Below are positions 6,357 through 15,187 of a stretch of DNA of 34,161 nt, one piece after another. The notes under the pieces were generated by a model. That model saw only the letters and a list, made by a program, of their open reading frames with translations. It was not told where the DNA came from and ran no database searches. Position 1 is the first letter of the stretch, and the number at the start of each line of letters is the position of its first letter. Source of the stretch: Oscillospiraceae bacterium (GTDB lineage Bacteria > Bacillota > Clostridia > Oscillospirales > CAG-272); NCBI GenBank assembly GCA_015064585.1, contig SVRY01000002.1, forward strand, positions 1 to 34,161, given 5' to 3'. The position numbers were made by a program, and so were the translations under genes.

Positions 6357-7382
6357 TCACGGCACCATGTAGTATATCTCCACTTGTGACCCATCCCCTT
6401 CCATATCAATGTACTTAAGTTTAACGTCCTCTGTTCCGTCAATGGTTTGGGTGGTTTTCACTTCAATGACATATAATACATCATTCTCATCTGCACTGTG
6501 AAAAATACCATCGTGGGTTCTATCCACATACAGCTGTAGCCATTGAGCTCCATTTTCGCCATGTGCCAATGCCGCTTTTGGGAACCAGGGAAGACAACAG
6601 CTGCTTCCGACAGCACGGTATATCAGCAGTGTGGAATTTTCAAAGGTAGATGCATCGTAATCATCACAGATGTATGCAAGGATGTCTGTGGTAAAGTTAT
6701 TTTTGCATTCTTGCAAAAAGGCGTTTAGCTCTTCTTTCGAGTTTATAACTGCCAAGATGGTATTTCCTGCCGGTTCTTCATCAGAAATTACATGAACATA
6801 GGCTCCTTTTGCACTAACAGCGCACTCACGTAAGATAACATTCTGCTCCTGATTCTCATCGGGTTGCTTGTCGGGCTTTTCATCGGAATCCTTATCCAGC
6901 TTTTCATCGGAATCCTTATCCGGCTTTTCATCGGAATCCTTATCCGGCTTTTCATCGGAATCTTTATTCGGCTTTTCATCGGAATCCTTATCCAGCTTTT
7001 CATCGGAATCCTTATCCGGCTTTTCATCGGAATCCTTATCCGGCTTTTCATCGGAATCTTTATTCGGCTTTTCATCGGATTCCTTATCCGGCTTTTCATC
7101 GGATTCCTTATCCGGCTTTTCATCGGATTCCTTATCCGGCTTTTCATCGGAATCTTTATTCGGCTTTTCATCGGATTCCTTATCCGGTTTTTCATCGGAA
7201 TCCTTATCCGGCTTTTCATCGGAATCCTTATCCGGCTTTTCATCGGATTCCTTGTCGGTATCTTTTTCAGATGCTTCGGGATCCGAAATCGGTTTCTCTG
7301 ACCAATCGTATGCACCGCCGCAGGAAATCAGTGACAATACCATTAAGCAGGCAATGAAAGCAGCAAACAGTCTATACTTCAT
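6357..7382 (-). CDS. Repeat-rich lipoprotein of unknown function
   Basis: A 341-residue protein starting MKYRLFAAFIACL; the lipobox LISC suggests a lipid-anchored surface protein. The ATG at 7380-7382 has GGAG 8 nt upstream. The longer in-frame ATG at 7400 is part of the ribosome site and was rejected. Residues about 43-169 are sixteen copies of an 8-residue, highly charged unit (KDSDEKPD and variants), probably an extended spacer holding the folded domain off the membrane. Residues about 185-341 form that domain, homologous to the neighbour at 5104-6129 (YICDDY, STLLIYRAVGSSCC). No known family was recognised. Confidence 0.8.
   Translation of the reverse strand: MKYRLFAAFIACLMVLSLISCGGAYDWSEKPISDPEASEKDTDKESDEKPDKDSDEKPDKDSDEKPDKESDEKPNKDSDEKPDKESDEKPDKESDEKPDKESDEKPNKDSDEKPDKDSDEKPDKDSDEKLDKDSDEKPNKDSDEKPDKDSDEKPDKDSDEKLDKDSDEKPDKQPDENQEQNVILRECAVSAKGAYVHVISDEEPAGNTILAVINSKEELNAFLQECKNNFTTDILAYICDDYDASTFENSTLLIYRAVGSSCCLPWFPKAALAHGENGAQWLQLYVDRTHDGIFHSADENDVLYVIEVKTTQTIDGTEDVKLKYIDMEGDGSQVEIYYMVP
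6874..7257. repeat. Sixteen tandem 24-bp repeats inside a lipoprotein gene
   Basis: The unit GGCTTTTCATCGGAATCC plus TTATCC repeats 16 times without a frame break. Small variants (AGC for GGC, GGATTCC for GGAATCC, TTTATT for CTTATC) form patterns. A block of four units appears twice in a row near the left end, giving a 96-bp higher-order repeat. The low-complexity unit leaves long open frames on both strands; only the minus frame encoding KDSDEKPD is believed real. Confidence 0.9.
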
Positions 7383-7431
7383 AATAATTTCTCCTTTCAT
7401 ACTTTTCTATATTAACTATATCATAATTTAA

Positions 7432-7460
7432 ATTATATGTCTATATGGCAGATTCTACAA
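7432..7460 (-). promoter_or_regulatory. Promoter of the repeat-rich lipoprotein
   Basis: TTGTAG (7455-7460), 17-nt spacer, TATAAT (7432-7437) on the minus strand. Confidence 0.6.
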
Positions 7461-7514
7461 ATGTAAAGAACGGGATTTGTTAAGTGTGATAGTTATCCCC
7501 TTTTTTAAAAATAG

Positions 7515-7543
7515 TTGCAAAAAAACAAGAATCATGCTATACT
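7515..7543 (+). promoter_or_regulatory. Promoter of the translation GTPase-nuclease gene
   Basis: TTGCAA (7515-7520), 17-nt spacer, TATACT (7538-7543), with TGC before the -10. It is about 35 nt upstream of the start, divergent from the lipoprotein promoter. Confidence 0.8.
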
Positions 7544-7577
7544 ATATGCGGTTTTGTAAAAAAGGGGGGGAAAAGCT

Positions 7578-10148
7578 ATGCAAAAAAAGCTGTGTATTGG
7601 TATTTTAGCGCACGTGGACGCGGGAAAGACCACACTTTCCGAAGCACTGCTGTACCGTGCGGGAAAACTACGTTCCCTTGGCAGAGTGGATCATAAAAAC
7701 ACATATCTGGATACCAACCGCATGGAACGTGAAAGAGGGATTACCATTTTTTCCAAGCAGGCACGTTTTTCCTTCGGGCAGTGCGATTTCATTCTGTTGG
7801 ATACGCCCGGACACGTGGATTTTTCGGCAGAAACCGAACGCACCCTTTCCCTTCTTGACTACGCAATTCTTGTCATCAGTGCTCCCGACGGCGTGCAAAA
7901 CCACACCCGTACTCTATGGCAGCTCTTAGAGTACTACCATGTCCCCACATTTCTTTTTGTCAATAAGATCGATATTTCAGCCAAAACAAAGGAAGATATC
8001 GAAGCGGAACTGACAAAGGAGCTCTGCCAAAACTGCGTTTCCTTCCGTGAAGACGACTCGGTAACGCAGGATGAGCGACTGGCAATGGTGGATGAAATGT
8101 TTTTGGAGTCATTTCTTGCGGGAACTGCCATAGAAGACAGCGATATTGCGCAAATGGTCGCAAAGCGACGTCTCTTCCCCTTATTTTACGGTTCAGCGCT
8201 TCGCTTGGCGGGCATTGACTATTTTCTGCAAACCCTTGACCGCCTCACCCTTTGCCCGCTGTATGACAATACACATTTCGGAGCAAAGATCTATAAAATC
8301 GCGCGCGCGGGGTCAAACCGTCTGACCTTCATGAAGATCACAAGCGGTAATCTGCGCGTGCGTGATGAGATCAAGTATGCCACCGATCGCGGAGAAAAAC
8401 TAAGCGAAAAAGTGGCACAGATCCGTTTATATTCGGGAGATAAATTTGAACAGGTGGATACGGTATCTGCCGGTGAGATCTGCGCTGTGGTGGGACTTAG
8501 CAGTACCGCCTCCGGCATGGGGCTCGGCATAGAGAGCGATATCCAAAAACCTGTTTTGGAGCCGGTCCTTTCCTACTGCATCAAACTGCCCAAAGAGTGC
8601 GACAAACGGCTATATTTCCCCAAACTAAAAGAACTGGAAGAGGAAGAACCGACACTGCGCTTATTTTGGAACGAAGAAACCGACGAGATCGAAGCGGCGC
8701 TCATGGGGCAGATCCAGATCGATCTGTTTACAAGCATCATCAAAGAGCGCCTTGGCATCGACTGTGCCTTCGGAGCAGGAAAAATTCTGTATAAAGAAAA
8801 AGTCAGCAAGAAAGCCATCGGCATCGGGCATTTTGAACCGCTAAGACATTACGCCGAGGTACAACTGCTGCTGGAGCCCCAACCCAAAGGAACGGGGCTT
8901 ATCTTTGACAGCCGTGTCCCTGCCCATCAGCTGGATATCAACTGGCAGCGTTTGGTACTATCCAATCTATACAGTAAGCTCCACCGCGGCACCGCCATCG
9001 GTGCACCCTTGACCGATACGAAAATTACCCTGGTAGCAGGAAAAGCCCATTTAAAGCACACCGAAGGGGGCGATTTTCGCGAGGCGACTTTGCGCGCAGT
9101 ACGCCACGGAGCCATGCGGGCGGGTTGTACCCTTTTGGAGCCCTATTATAAATTTCGTTTGAGTCTTCCTTCGCTGTACGTAGGACGTGCTATGGCAGAG
9201 CTGCAAACAAAGTCCGCTGACTTTTGGTTGACAGAATCCGACAGTGAACGAACGGTGATCGAAGGCAGAGGTCCTGCCGCCACCCTGCACGACTATATCG
9301 CAGAGGTGATTGCGTTCACCAAAGGACAGGGAAATTTGACACTGATTTCAGACGGCTATGAACCCTGCCACAACGAAGAAGAGATTCGTTCGGCTTTTGG
9401 CTACGATCCCGCAGCCGACCTTGACAATCCGCCGCATTCTGTATTTTGCACAGGCGGAGCAGGCTTTGTGGTGCCTTGGAATGAGGTGGAACAGCATAAA
9501 CATCTGAATGTGGATATGCACTCTGCCGATAGTGAGGAAATACTGCCAAAAGTCACCCACCTTGCCAAAAAATATGAACTGAGCGACGAAGATCTGGAAG
9601 CCATTATGCTAAAGGAATTCGGTCCCATCAAGCGCAGGCGCTACAGCGAACCGAAATCGGTTTCGGTGGATAAGAAGCCGAAAGTTAAAAAGGATCCTCC
9701 AAAGCCCCAACCGCATTTACTGATCATTGACGGATACAATGTTATCTTCGCCTGGGAATCGCTTTCGGAAATTGCAAAGTACAGTCTCGAAAAAGCAAGA
9801 GAGACGCTGATGGATATGCTTTCAAACTATGTGGGATATACCAAAACGGAGCTTTTATTGGTATTCGATGCCTATCTTGTCAAAGACGGCATGGGGTCGG
9901 ATCTTGTAAAGGACGGCTATCGTGTGGTATATACCAAGGAAGACCAGACCGCCGATGCCTATATCGAAAAGATCATGTCCGAAATGGGTCCCAACTATCA
10001 TATCCGTGTAGTCACAGCCGACCGTCTTTTACAGTACTCTGCGGTACATTCGGGCATTTCCCGTATGACGCCAAAAGAATTTGAGGATGAACTTATATCG
10101 GTTGGCAATGAAATCCGAGATTTTATTCAAAAACTGACCAAAACATAA
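7578..10148 (+). CDS. TetM/EF-G-like translation GTPase fused to a Rae1/YacP (NYN) endonuclease domain
   Basis: An 856-residue protein. Residues 1-~650 have the layout of ribosomal protection proteins: G1 AHVDAGKTT, switch I ERGIT, G3 DTPGHVD, G4 NKID, then domains II-V (for example LLEPYYKFRLSLP). The domain IV tip, YSPVST in TetM, reads HLKHTEGGDF here, so tetracycline protection is not supported. Residues 712-856 match YacP/Rae1: LLIIDGYNVIFAWE, LLLVFDAYLVK, YTKEDQTADAYIEK and VTADRLLQYS, keeping the acidic NYN residues. A charged linker (about 670-710, KKPKVKKDPPKPQ) joins the parts. Rae1 of Bacillus subtilis is known to cleave mRNA in the ribosomal A site. Inference: the GTPase delivers the nuclease to ribosomes. 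A run of eight G provides the ribosome site. The gene is monocistronic. Confidence 0.9.
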   Translation: MQKKLCIGILAHVDAGKTTLSEALLYRAGKLRSLGRVDHKNTYLDTNRMERERGITIFSKQARFSFGQCDFILLDTPGHVDFSAETERTLSLLDYAILVISAPDGVQNHTRTLWQLLEYYHVPTFLFVNKIDISAKTKEDIEAELTKELCQNCVSFREDDSVTQDERLAMVDEMFLESFLAGTAIEDSDIAQMVAKRRLFPLFYGSALRLAGIDYFLQTLDRLTLCPLYDNTHFGAKIYKIARAGSNRLTFMKITSGNLRVRDEIKYATDRGEKLSEKVAQIRLYSGDKFEQVDTVSAGEICAVVGLSSTASGMGLGIESDIQKPVLEPVLSYCIKLPKECDKRLYFPKLKELEEEEPTLRLFWNEETDEIEAALMGQIQIDLFTSIIKERLGIDCAFGAGKILYKEKVSKKAIGIGHFEPLRHYAEVQLLLEPQPKGTGLIFDSRVPAHQLDINWQRLVLSNLYSKLHRGTAIGAPLTDTKITLVAGKAHLKHTEGGDFREATLRAVRHGAMRAGCTLLEPYYKFRLSLPSLYVGRAMAELQTKSADFWLTESDSERTVIEGRGPAATLHDYIAEVIAFTKGQGNLTLISDGYEPCHNEEEIRSAFGYDPAADLDNPPHSVFCTGGAGFVVPWNEVEQHKHLNVDMHSADSEEILPKVTHLAKKYELSDEDLEAIMLKEFGPIKRRRYSEPKSVSVDKKPKVKKDPPKPQPHLLIIDGYNVIFAWESLSEIAKYSLEKARETLMDMLSNYVGYTKTELLLVFDAYLVKDGMGSDLVKDGYRVVYTKEDQTADAYIEKIMSEMGPNYHIRVVTADRLLQYSAVHSGISRMTPKEFEDELISVGNEIRDFIQKLTKT

Positions 10149-10174
10149 TCCTAAATGCAACCTACATTTCATGA

Positions 10175-10657
10175 TCAATCGCTTCTCCGGGGGAGAATTC
10201 GGATCTCTCTTTTCAGCTTCAATGCATACGCAAGGGCGATCCTTGTGCCGCTTTTTCGGGTGGCAGGGATACACTCCTTGTCATAATAGACAATACAGAA
10301 TCGGCTTCTTTGTATCATTTCGCGATTACGCTCCACATATACTGCCCTGCCCGCTCCGTGAAGCTTTTCGGGATAATAGGTATTCTCGTAAAATTTTAAT
10401 AAATATGCTTGATAATCATCGGTAATAACGGGATACTCTGCCCGCACGTAAACACGTTTTATGTGCGGGTATTTTTCTTTGAGTTTGGTCACCAATTCCA
10501 AACACAGACTATCAAAACGGCTTTTACTGCCAAATAAAAAAGTATCTACCTTTTCATCGATAATCAGCCGCTCAATAGTATCCGATAAATTCTTTATCAA
10601 TTCTTCGTTTTCGTTGATCTGCCTGTGTCCGAAGAAGCAACAGGTATGCATTTCCAT
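10175..10657 (-). CDS. SLOG-family (DUF1273/YpsA-like) protein
   Basis: A 160-residue protein. It starts with CCFFGHRQI, a hallmark of the DUF1273/YspA-type SLOG group, and has TFLFGSKSRFDSLCLELV and FCIVYYDKE segments consistent with a Rossmann-like ligand-binding fold. SLOG proteins bind nucleotide-derived ligands; the specific role is unknown. The ATG has GAGGTG 8 nt upstream. It is convergent with the GTPase gene (26-nt gap) and divergent from the XRE regulator, with which it shares a palindromic control region. A small hairpin (TTCTCC-GGG-GGAGAA, 10186-10200) lies in its last codons. Confidence 0.8.
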   Translation of the reverse strand: MEMHTCCFFGHRQINENEELIKNLSDTIERLIIDEKVDTFLFGSKSRFDSLCLELVTKLKEKYPHIKRVYVRAEYPVITDDYQAYLLKFYENTYYPEKLHGAGRAVYVERNREMIQRSRFCIVYYDKECIPATRKSGTRIALAYALKLKREIRILPRRSD

Positions 10658-10691
10658 CTAGATTTCACCTCAAGTAAATATTTTATCACCT

Positions 10692-10720
10692 ATTATACAC
10701 TATTAATCATTTAAAGTAAA
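10692..10720 (-). promoter_or_regulatory. Promoter of the SLOG gene
   Basis: TTTACT (10715-10720), 17-nt spacer, TATAAT (10692-10697) on the minus strand. The -35 lies inside the palindrome at 10714-10733, so a bound repressor would block it. Confidence 0.6.
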
Positions 10721-10733
10721 TAATCATTTACTT
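10714..10733. promoter_or_regulatory. Palindromic operator candidate between SLOG and XRE genes
   Basis: Perfect 8-bp arms AAGTAAAT and ATTTACTT are separated by AATC. A third copy of the half-site, CAAGTAAAT, occurs at 10671-10679. The site overlaps the SLOG -35. The adjacent XRE protein is the natural candidate to bind it (inference). Confidence 0.55.
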
Positions 10734-10795
10734 GTGAGAAGTAATATTTTTCTTAATTTCCCTGTAAACTATATGAATACAAGGGAGGCGAAATA

Positions 10796-11026
10796 ATGAA
10801 AACAGAGTTTGCTGATAAATATATAACTTTAGGTTTAAAAATTGCCTATTATAGAAGAAAGGCAGGTTACACACAAGAAGCATTTGCAGAACTTATTGAT
10901 AGAAGTGTAAATTTTGTCGGTCAAGTGGAAGGTCCCGGCACTGTGCGCGGCGTTTCTCTCGAAACTCTGTTTAAGATGGCGCAGGTATTAAAAGTACCCC
11001 CTTCTAAACTGCTGGAAGATGATTAA
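10796..11026 (+). CDS. XRE-family helix-turn-helix regulator
   Basis: A 76-residue protein that is almost entirely one HTH_3 domain: LGLKIAYYRRKAGYTQEAFA, then SVNFVGQVEGPG (recognition helix region) and SLETLFKMAQVL. There is no extra ligand domain. The ribosome site GGGAGG is 7 nt upstream of the ATG. It is divergent from the SLOG gene, with a shared palindrome between them. The first half of the gene is clearly more AT-rich than the second half and than the surrounding genes, hinting at transfer or recombination. Confidence 0.85.
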   Translation: MKTEFADKYITLGLKIAYYRRKAGYTQEAFAELIDRSVNFVGQVEGPGTVRGVSLETLFKMAQVLKVPPSKLLEDD

Positions 11027-11067
11027 GCAGCAGTATGCGCGCACCTATCACGTAAATAATGAAAATA

Positions 11068-11098
11068 AGCTAAATCAACTTGCATTTTTGATTTAGCT
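11068..11098 (+). terminator. Hairpin downstream of the XRE gene
   Basis: AGCTAAATCAA (11068-11078) pairs exactly with TTGATTTAGCT (11088-11098). The T tract is poor (CTCTCTATT), so the stem may serve another role or assist the stronger terminator at 11121-11143. Confidence 0.5.
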
Positions 11099-11120
11099 CT
11101 CTCTATTAAGATAACAAAAA

Positions 11121-11143
11121 AACAAGATCAATCCGATCTTGTT
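11121..11143. terminator. Bidirectional terminator between XRE gene and pyr-guaB operon
   Basis: AACAAGATC (11121-11129) and GATCTTGTT (11135-11143) flank the loop AATCC. T-rich runs follow on both strands, so it can stop the XRE transcript and the long pyr-guaB transcript coming the other way. Confidence 0.88.
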
Positions 11144-11204
11144 TTTTGTTTTTGGTTAACATAGCAAGCGTAATTTACATTGCCATGCAACAACCTAATT
11201 TATA

Positions 11205-12710
11205 TTATTTTACGTTGGTACCCTTATCCTTCTGGATGACGTCGTGGGCACCGCCTTCGATGATACTGGTGGCGGAAACCAGCGTGAGCACTGCCTTTTC
11301 CTGCAGTTCGGGAATGGTGAGAGCGCCGCAGTTGCACATGGTGGATTTTACCTTAGCAAGAGACATGGCTACATTGTCCTTCAGCGAGCCTGCATAGGGA
11401 ACGTAGGAGTCAACGCCTTCTTCAAAGGACAGCTTCTTGTCGCCGCCCAGGTCGTATCTCTGCCAGTTTCTTGCTCTGGCGGAGCCTTCGCCCCAGTACT
11501 CTTTATAGTAAGTGCCGCCGATGCTGACACGGTTGGAGGGGCTTTCATCAAAGCGGGCAAAGTATCTGCCAAGCATGACAAAGTCCGCACCCATTGCCAA
11601 AGCCAAGGTGATATGGTGGTCATATACAATACCGCCGTCGGAGCAGACGGGGATATAAATGCCGGTTTCTTCGAAGTAGCGGTCTCTTTCCGCACATACT
11701 TCGATAAGCGCTGTTGCCTGTCCTCTGCCGATACCCTTGGTTTCACGGGTGATACAGATAGAACCGCCGCCGATACCTACCTTGATAAAGTCAGCACCGC
11801 ATTCAGCCAGGAAGCGGAATCCCTTTCCGTCTACCACGTTACCTGCACCCACTTTAACACTGTCACCGTAATGTTCACGGATCCATGCAATGGTGATCTT
11901 CTGCCATTCGGAGAAGCCTTCGGAGGAGTCGATGCACAGTACGTCAACGCCTGCTTCTACAAGCGCCGGAACTCTCTGCGCATAGTCACGGGTGTTAATG
12001 CCAGCGCCCACAACATATCTCTTTTCCGAGTCCAGCAGTTCGTTGGGGTTCTGCTTATGAGTATCATAGTCCTTGCGGAATACCAGATAGCACAGATTGC
12101 CTTCCTTGTCGATGATGGGAAGAGAATTCAGCTTGTGATCCCAAATGATATCGTTGGCGACCTTGAGAGTTGTGCCCTCTTCTGCGCAGATCAGCTTTTC
12201 AAAAGGAGTCATGAAATCAACGACCTTGGTGTCGGGCGCCATACGGCTGACACGGTAATCGCGGCTGGTAACAATGCCCTGCAGCTTGCCGTTGGGAGTG
12301 CCGTCATGGGTCACTGCGATAGTGGAGTGACCGGTCTTTTCTTTGAGTGCAACTACATCTGCCAACGTAGCATCGGGGGTTACATTGGAATCGCTCACTA
12401 CAAAGCCCGCCTTGTGGTTCTTTGCGCGTCTTACCATAGCCGCTTCGTCCGCAATGGACTGAGAGCCGTAAATGAAGGCAACACCGCCTTCGGTGGCAAG
12501 TGCTACTGCCAATTTTTCGCCGGAAACCGACTGCATGATGGCAGATACCATGGGAATATTCATGGTAATAGGAGACTGTTCACCCTTCTTGAATTTTACA
12601 AGGGGGGTCTTGAGGCTTACATTCGCGGGAATACACTCGCTGGAGGAATAACCGGGAATGAGCAAATATTCATTAAAAGTATGGGAGGGTTCATTTACAA
12701 AAATAGCCAT
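11205..12710 (-). CDS. guaB: IMP dehydrogenase
   Basis: A 501-residue protein, the usual length for an IMPDH with two CBS domains (about 95-225) inserted in the TIM barrel. IMPDH oxidises IMP to XMP, the committed step to GMP. The catalytic loop reads [15 protein letters not shown], with Cys319 as the thioimidate nucleophile. Nucleotide-binding segments VGAGI, CIDSSEG and CSDGGI are present, and the flap (ARNWQRYD) follows. The N terminus [20 protein letters not shown] fits the longer clostridial IMPDH form. Its ATG ends 1 nt before the pyrB stop, and there is no promoter between, so it is the last gene of the pyr operon. GuaB in a pyrimidine operon is unusual. Confidence 0.95.
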   Translation of the reverse strand: MAIFVNEPSHTFNEYLLIPGYSSSECIPANVSLKTPLVKFKKGEQSPITMNIPMVSAIMQSVSGEKLAVALATEGGVAFIYGSQSIADEAAMVRRAKNHKAGFVVSDSNVTPDATLADVVALKEKTGHSTIAVTHDGTPNGKLQGIVTSRDYRVSRMAPDTKVVDFMTPFEKLICAEEGTTLKVANDIIWDHKLNSLPIIDKEGNLCYLVFRKDYDTHKQNPNELLDSEKRYVVGAGINTRDYAQRVPALVEAGVDVLCIDSSEGFSEWQKITIAWIREHYGDSVKVGAGNVVDGKGFRFLAECGADFIKVGIGGGSICITRETKGIGRGQATALIEVCAERDRYFEETGIYIPVCSDGGIVYDHHITLALAMGADFVMLGRYFARFDESPSNRVSIGGTYYKEYWGEGSARARNWQRYDLGGDKKLSFEEGVDSYVPYAGSLKDNVAMSLAKVKSTMCNCGALTIPELQEKAVLTLVSATSIIEGGAHDVIQKDKGTNVK

Positions 12711-12711
12711 C

Positions 12712-13818
12712 TCAGTTCACCTTTCTTTCAAGTAATTCTTTGTTTTCACAGTATACACAACGGCAGATGCCCATTTCAGCATTTGCTACACGGAAGACCT
12801 GATCCAGCTCTTGTTCGGTCTTGGTGATACATACAGGATTGGTGCAACGCACTTTATTGATCAGCATACCTTCATAGGCAGGTTTGGGAAGATCTACCTT
12901 CTCTGCTTCGGCAAGCAGTTTCAGAATCAGTGCCATGCGCATATACTTACCGTTGAGTGCCTGCTTGAAATAGCAAGCACGGGGATCGTCGTCGATCTTT
13001 ACGCTGATCTCGTTGACTCTTGGCAGCGGATGCAGTATGATCATATCCTCCTTGGCGTTTTTCAGCTTATCGGGAGTGAGGATATAACTGTCCTTCAGTC
13101 TCAGATATTCCTCTCTGTCGGCAAATCGTTCCTGCTGTACTCTTGTCATATACAGCACATCCAGTTCGGGCATTGCCTCTTCCAAATCGGTGGTGGCACA
13201 AAATTCCATGCCGTTTTTGATCATCACTTCATTCTTGATGTATCCCGGGATCTTTAATTCCTCGGGAGAGATCAGTACCAGCTTAATACCGGTATAGCGT
13301 GACAACGCAGCAATGAGGGAGTGTACGGTTCTGCCGTACTTGAGGTCACCGCAAAAACCCACGGTCAGATTGTTGAGTCTACCCTTTTCACGGTGGATGG
13401 TAAGCAGATCGGCAAGGGTCTGGGTGGGATGGCAGTGACTGCCGTCGCCCGCATTGATCACGGGTATGGATGCATTGATCGCCGCCACGTAAGGCGCCCC
13501 TTCCTGGGGATGGCGCATGGCGATGATATCCGCATAACAGCTGATTACTTTTGCGGTATCGGCAACGCTCTCGCCCTTAGATGCGGAAGAGCTTGCCGCT
13601 GCGGAAAAACCGATCACATTGCCGCCAAGCTCCATCATAGCCGCTTCAAAGCTGAGTCTGGTACGGGTAGACGGTTCAAAAAAGAGAGTGGCAAGTTTTT
13701 TGTATTTGCAGGCTTCATGGTATTTATCGGGATTTTCAATGATATCAACAGCGGTGTTGATCAAAGAATTGATCTCATCGGTAGAAAGATCAATGATGTC
13801 GATTAAGCTTCTTTTCAT
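12712..13818 (-). CDS. pyrB: Aspartate carbamoyltransferase with C-terminal PyrI-like zinc domain
   Basis: A 368-residue protein, about 60 longer than plain PyrB. Residues 1-~308 are catalytic: [13 protein letters not shown] binds carbamoyl phosphate, HPTQTLADL and HPLPRVNEI complete the site. ATCase joins carbamoyl phosphate and aspartate. Residues ~320-368 carry [10 protein letters not shown] and [10 protein letters not shown], i.e. C325-x4-C330 and C354-x2-C357 (C352 nearby), the layout of the PyrI zinc domain that binds catalytic chains in E. coli. The allosteric nucleotide-binding part of PyrI is absent. Inference: the tail stabilises trimers or replaces a separate PyrI. The ATG overlaps the pyrE stop by 4 nt (ATGA). 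Confidence 0.95.
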   Translation of the reverse strand: MKRSLIDIIDLSTDEINSLINTAVDIIENPDKYHEACKYKKLATLFFEPSTRTRLSFEAAMMELGGNVIGFSAAASSSASKGESVADTAKVISCYADIIAMRHPQEGAPYVAAINASIPVINAGDGSHCHPTQTLADLLTIHREKGRLNNLTVGFCGDLKYGRTVHSLIAALSRYTGIKLVLISPEELKIPGYIKNEVMIKNGMEFCATTDLEEAMPELDVLYMTRVQQERFADREEYLRLKDSYILTPDKLKNAKEDMIILHPLPRVNEISVKIDDDPRACYFKQALNGKYMRMALILKLLAEAEKVDLPKPAYEGMLINKVRCTNPVCITKTEQELDQVFRVANAEMGICRCVYCENKELLERKVN

Positions 13819-14471
13819 GCCTTTGCTCCGTTTACCGCCAGATAGTTTTTAATACGGGTTACGTTTTCTTCATTGGCAGGGTCTTCTTCCAAATATTCGA
13901 TGATGTCGTAAACATCCACAACGGAATATACCGGGAAACCGAACTCTTCGCCCACTTCCGCCATGGCGGACTTTTCAGTCTTGCCCTTTTCTTTGCGGTC
14001 AACCATAACAAAGGTTGCGGCGACTTTAATGCCTTCCAGGTTGGAAAGGATCTCCATGCTTTCGCGAATAGCAGTGCCTGCGGTAATAACGTCTTCAACG
14101 ATTACAACCTCTTCGCCATCTTTCGGAACATAGCCCACAAACACGCCGCCTTCTCCATGGTCCTTGGCTTCCTTACGGTTGAAGAAGAACGGAACATCCA
14201 AGCCGTTGCCTGCAAGAGCAATGGAGGAAGCAACTGCAATGGAAATGCCCTTATAGGCAGGTCCGTACAATACGGTGCGCTTGTTGCCTACCTTTTCCAG
14301 ATAAGCCTTTGCATAGAACTGACCCAGCTTTGCGATCTGTTCGCCTGTCTTGATTTCGCCTGCGTTGATGAAATAAGGGATCTTTCTGCCGCTCTTGGCG
14401 GTAAAATCACCGAATTTCAGCACATTTGCACTCTTCAAAAATTCAATAAACTCTCTCTTATAAGCTTCCAT
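13815..14471 (-). CDS. pyrE: Orotate phosphoribosyltransferase
   Basis: A 218-residue protein. It transfers phosphoribose from PRPP to orotate, giving OMP. The PRPP-binding motif is [13 protein letters not shown]; the segment [12 protein letters not shown] near the N terminus is typical of PyrE. I chose the ATG at 14469-14471 (MEAYKREF) because GGAG lies 8 nt upstream; a longer frame from 14492 would include that ribosome site. It sits between pyrF (17-nt gap) and pyrB (4-nt overlap). Confidence 0.95.
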   Translation of the reverse strand: MEAYKREFIEFLKSANVLKFGDFTAKSGRKIPYFINAGEIKTGEQIAKLGQFYAKAYLEKVGNKRTVLYGPAYKGISIAVASSIALAGNGLDVPFFFNRKEAKDHGEGGVFVGYVPKDGEEVVIVEDVITAGTAIRESMEILSNLEGIKVAATFVMVDRKEKGKTEKSAMAEVGEEFGFPVYSVVDVYDIIEYLEEDPANEENVTRIKNYLAVNGAKA

Positions 14472-14488
14472 TTTGTTATCTCCTTTCA

Positions 14489-15187
14489 TCAATCACAGAA
14501 TTCAGCTACACAGCGTTCATACGCAGCAACTGGATCTGCGGCGGCGGTGATGGGTCTGCCTACTACGATATAGTCCGAGCCAATGAGCTTTGCCTGGGCA
14601 GGAGTCATAACTCTCTTTTGGTCACCGATATCACCGTCGGCAAAACGAACCCCGGGAGTAACGGTCACAAAGCCCTCGCCGCATCTTTCGTGTACCTTGC
14701 CTGCTTCCAGCGGAGAGCAAACAACGCCGTCCAGCCCTGCCTTCTTGGCGTTTGCCGCATAGTGCATAACCACTTCGGCAATGGGTTCTTTGATGAGCAG
14801 ATCGTTTTCCATGCTTTCCTGGTCGGTGGAGGTCAGCTGGGTTACAGCAATCAGCATGGGGCGGCTTCCATCGGGACGGGTGAGTCCTTCAATGGCAGCT
14901 TCCATCATGCGTACAGTGCCTGCGGCATGCAGGTTGGTCATATCAACGTCAAGGCGAGACAGTACTGCCATGGACTTTTTCACTGTATTGGGGATATCGT
15001 GCAATTTCAGATCGAGGAATATCTTGTGTCCTCTTCTTTTCAATTCCTTAACGATAGCGGGTCCTTCCGCATAGTAAAGCTCCATACCGATCTTTACAAA
15101 GGGCTTTTTACCTGTAAACTGATCCAAAAATGCAAATGTTTTTTCCGCGCTGTCAAAGTCACAGGCAATAATAACGTCTTTTCCCAT
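14489..15187 (-). CDS. pyrF: Orotidine-5'-phosphate decarboxylase
   Basis: A 232-residue protein, about the usual length. It decarboxylates OMP to UMP, the last step of the pathway. The signature [13 protein letters not shown] contains the catalytic Asp/Lys pair. The phosphate-binding end is VTPGVRF and [10 protein letters not shown]. The ATG overlaps the pyrD stop by one base (TAATG), implying translational coupling. Confidence 0.96.
   Translation of the reverse strand: MGKDVIIACDFDSAEKTFAFLDQFTGKKPFVKIGMELYYAEGPAIVKELKRRGHKIFLDLKLHDIPNTVKKSMAVLSRLDVDMTNLHAAGTVRMMEAAIEGLTRPDGSRPMLIAVTQLTSTDQESMENDLLIKEPIAEVVMHYAANAKKAGLDGVVCSPLEAGKVHERCGEGFVTVTPGVRFADGDIGDQKRVMTPAQAKLIGSDYIVVGRPITAAADPVAAYERCVAEFCD

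Noticed and set aside
6874-7257. CRISPR array
   Set aside because: Repeats are directly adjacent with no unique spacers, and they keep a coding frame.
6868-7431. Long open frames on the plus strand across the 24-bp repeats
   Set aside because: A stop-free 24-bp unit automatically keeps several frames open. Only the minus frame has a ribosome site, signal peptide and a folded domain with a paralog.
7578-10148. Tetracycline resistance gene tet(M) type
   Set aside because: The domain IV tip loop (YSPVST in TetM) is not kept and the protein carries a nuclease domain, so resistance is not supported.
11244-12827. 527-codon plus-strand open frame opposite guaB
   Set aside because: It is the mirror of guaB/pyrB codon bias, lacks a ribosome site and shows no family motif; guaB on the other strand is certain.
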